NCBI GenBank assembly: GCA_038380795.1
Contig: CM076259.1
Span: 66,183,741-66,247,740 of the forward strand
Origin: Pyrocephalus nanus
Lineage: Eukaryota; Chordata; Aves; Passeriformes; Tyrannidae
Direction: 5' to 3'
Length of the DNA: 64,000 bases
Shown here piece by piece: positions 63,207-64,000 of this stretch (position 1 is its first letter; each line of letters opens with the position of its first letter). The notes under the pieces were generated by a model. The model saw nothing but the letters and a program-made list of their open reading frames with translations, made no database searches and was not told where the DNA came from. A program made the translations under genes and the position numbers.

Positions 63207-64000
63207 CTAGTTCTTTTGGGCCAGGTGATGTGGATTTAAGGAACTTGAGATGTAGTAAATCAAGTTATTGAAACACTGCAATGTTTTTGAGATGGTTTAA
63301 AACAATAGGAATATATTAAAAATCCTTACATTAATTGTTTGTTCAATAGCACATGGAAACTCAGGGTCTCTGAGAACTTCACAGATGCCAAAGGTAACAA
63401 AGGGATGAGTAGAGTGAGAGAGGAGTACTGTTTTCTCTCTTCCAAAGGAAAAACAAAAACAACGAGTCACCATGCAGCAAATCAAATGTACATAACTGGC
63501 AAAAAAGCAAAGTAGTACAATGATCCTATCAAAGTCTTCAAAACATCCTAGAATGGTACAGGCATTCATTTCTGCATGACTACCCTACTCAGATGCCTAT
63601 GGCTAGATATAATACACAGAAACTTGCTCTTAAACAGCATCAGTGGCTAAGAAATACATGACACTACTTACCTGTGCATTTTTTTAATGGAGGGGAATAC
63701 ACCAGAGATAGAAGCCCCTCTCAGCCTTTATTTTCTTTCTAATGGTGCAGTTGTAGACATAATATTTTATGGAACTGGGAAAATTCAGTAATCTGACTTG
63801 AGTGACAGTAAATCTTGTGATACAGAGCTGTGTGGTTGCTGTAGAGTCAGAAAGAATAGTAGAAAAAATGCAACATAAGATCTCTAGCAAACAAAATATA
63901 TATTTTTTAGAAATTTACAGTTCAATCCATACTTGTAACAGTGTTTAGGAAACAACAAGGCTTGTTTTCATCTATCTGAAGGTATATACATGTGCACACT
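63207..64000. other. Non-coding unique DNA to window end
   Basis: No gene or repeat is recognised. Minus-strand frames of 90 codons (63297-63569) and 68 codons (63684-63890) lack recognisable domains. An exon ending here or beyond the edge cannot be excluded. Confidence 0.5.

Noticed and set aside
1..64000. CRISPR arrays, operons, ribosome binding sites, bacterial terminators
   Set aside because: The window is vertebrate nuclear DNA. No regularly spaced direct repeats or prokaryotic gene arrangement were seen.
1..64000. tRNA, rRNA, U-snRNA or 7SK-like genes and tRNA-derived SINEs
   Set aside because: I looked for A/B-box-like and known snRNA start words and found none convincing. A covariance-model scan would be decisive.

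Overview
The window reads as non-coding avian genomic DNA. It is visibly AT-rich, has no credible protein-coding exon, and carries bird-type retroelements. The strongest clue is the CR1 LINE 3' end at 1-173, which finishes in the repeated ATTCTATG octamer typical of avian CR1. Three long-terminal-repeat elements (19114-20191, 54496-55409, 58190-58757) resemble ERV LTR families that are abundant in songbirds and other neoavian birds. I therefore infer a neoavian, probably passerine, bird. The species and the flanking genes cannot be told from this sequence. The window could be intergenic or lie inside a very large intron.

Layout: 1-16.9 kb is unique AT-rich DNA with simple repeats (TTG-rich 758-787, purine tracts 1588-1706 and 10949-11131, a TAGTACTATA cluster at 12711-12771) and a strong candidate conserved non-coding element at 13420-13790. 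From 16.9 to 22 kb there are a CR1 tail, a full-length solo LTR and an old CR1 reverse-transcriptase relic with a frameshift. From 23 to 45 kb there is almost no recognisable transposon. This stretch holds further candidate regulatory DNA (31020-31840, 33560-34290), a cluster of hairpins at 39.06-39.57 kb, and a 54-nt poly(A) run at 42669-42722 followed by about 450 bp of richer base composition. From 45 to 59 kb retroelements are dense: four CR1 fragments and two minus-strand LTRs. From 59 to 64 kb the DNA is AT-rich and unassigned apart from a possible CR1 tail.

No gene network can be described. All recognisable protein-like stretches are dead retrotransposon ORF2 pieces. All other open frames are short, lack recognisable domains and look like chance. 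The most interesting signals are regulatory-DNA candidates, hairpins, and the inverted pair of related LTRs about 34 kb apart. I did not find a novel biological system that I could defend.
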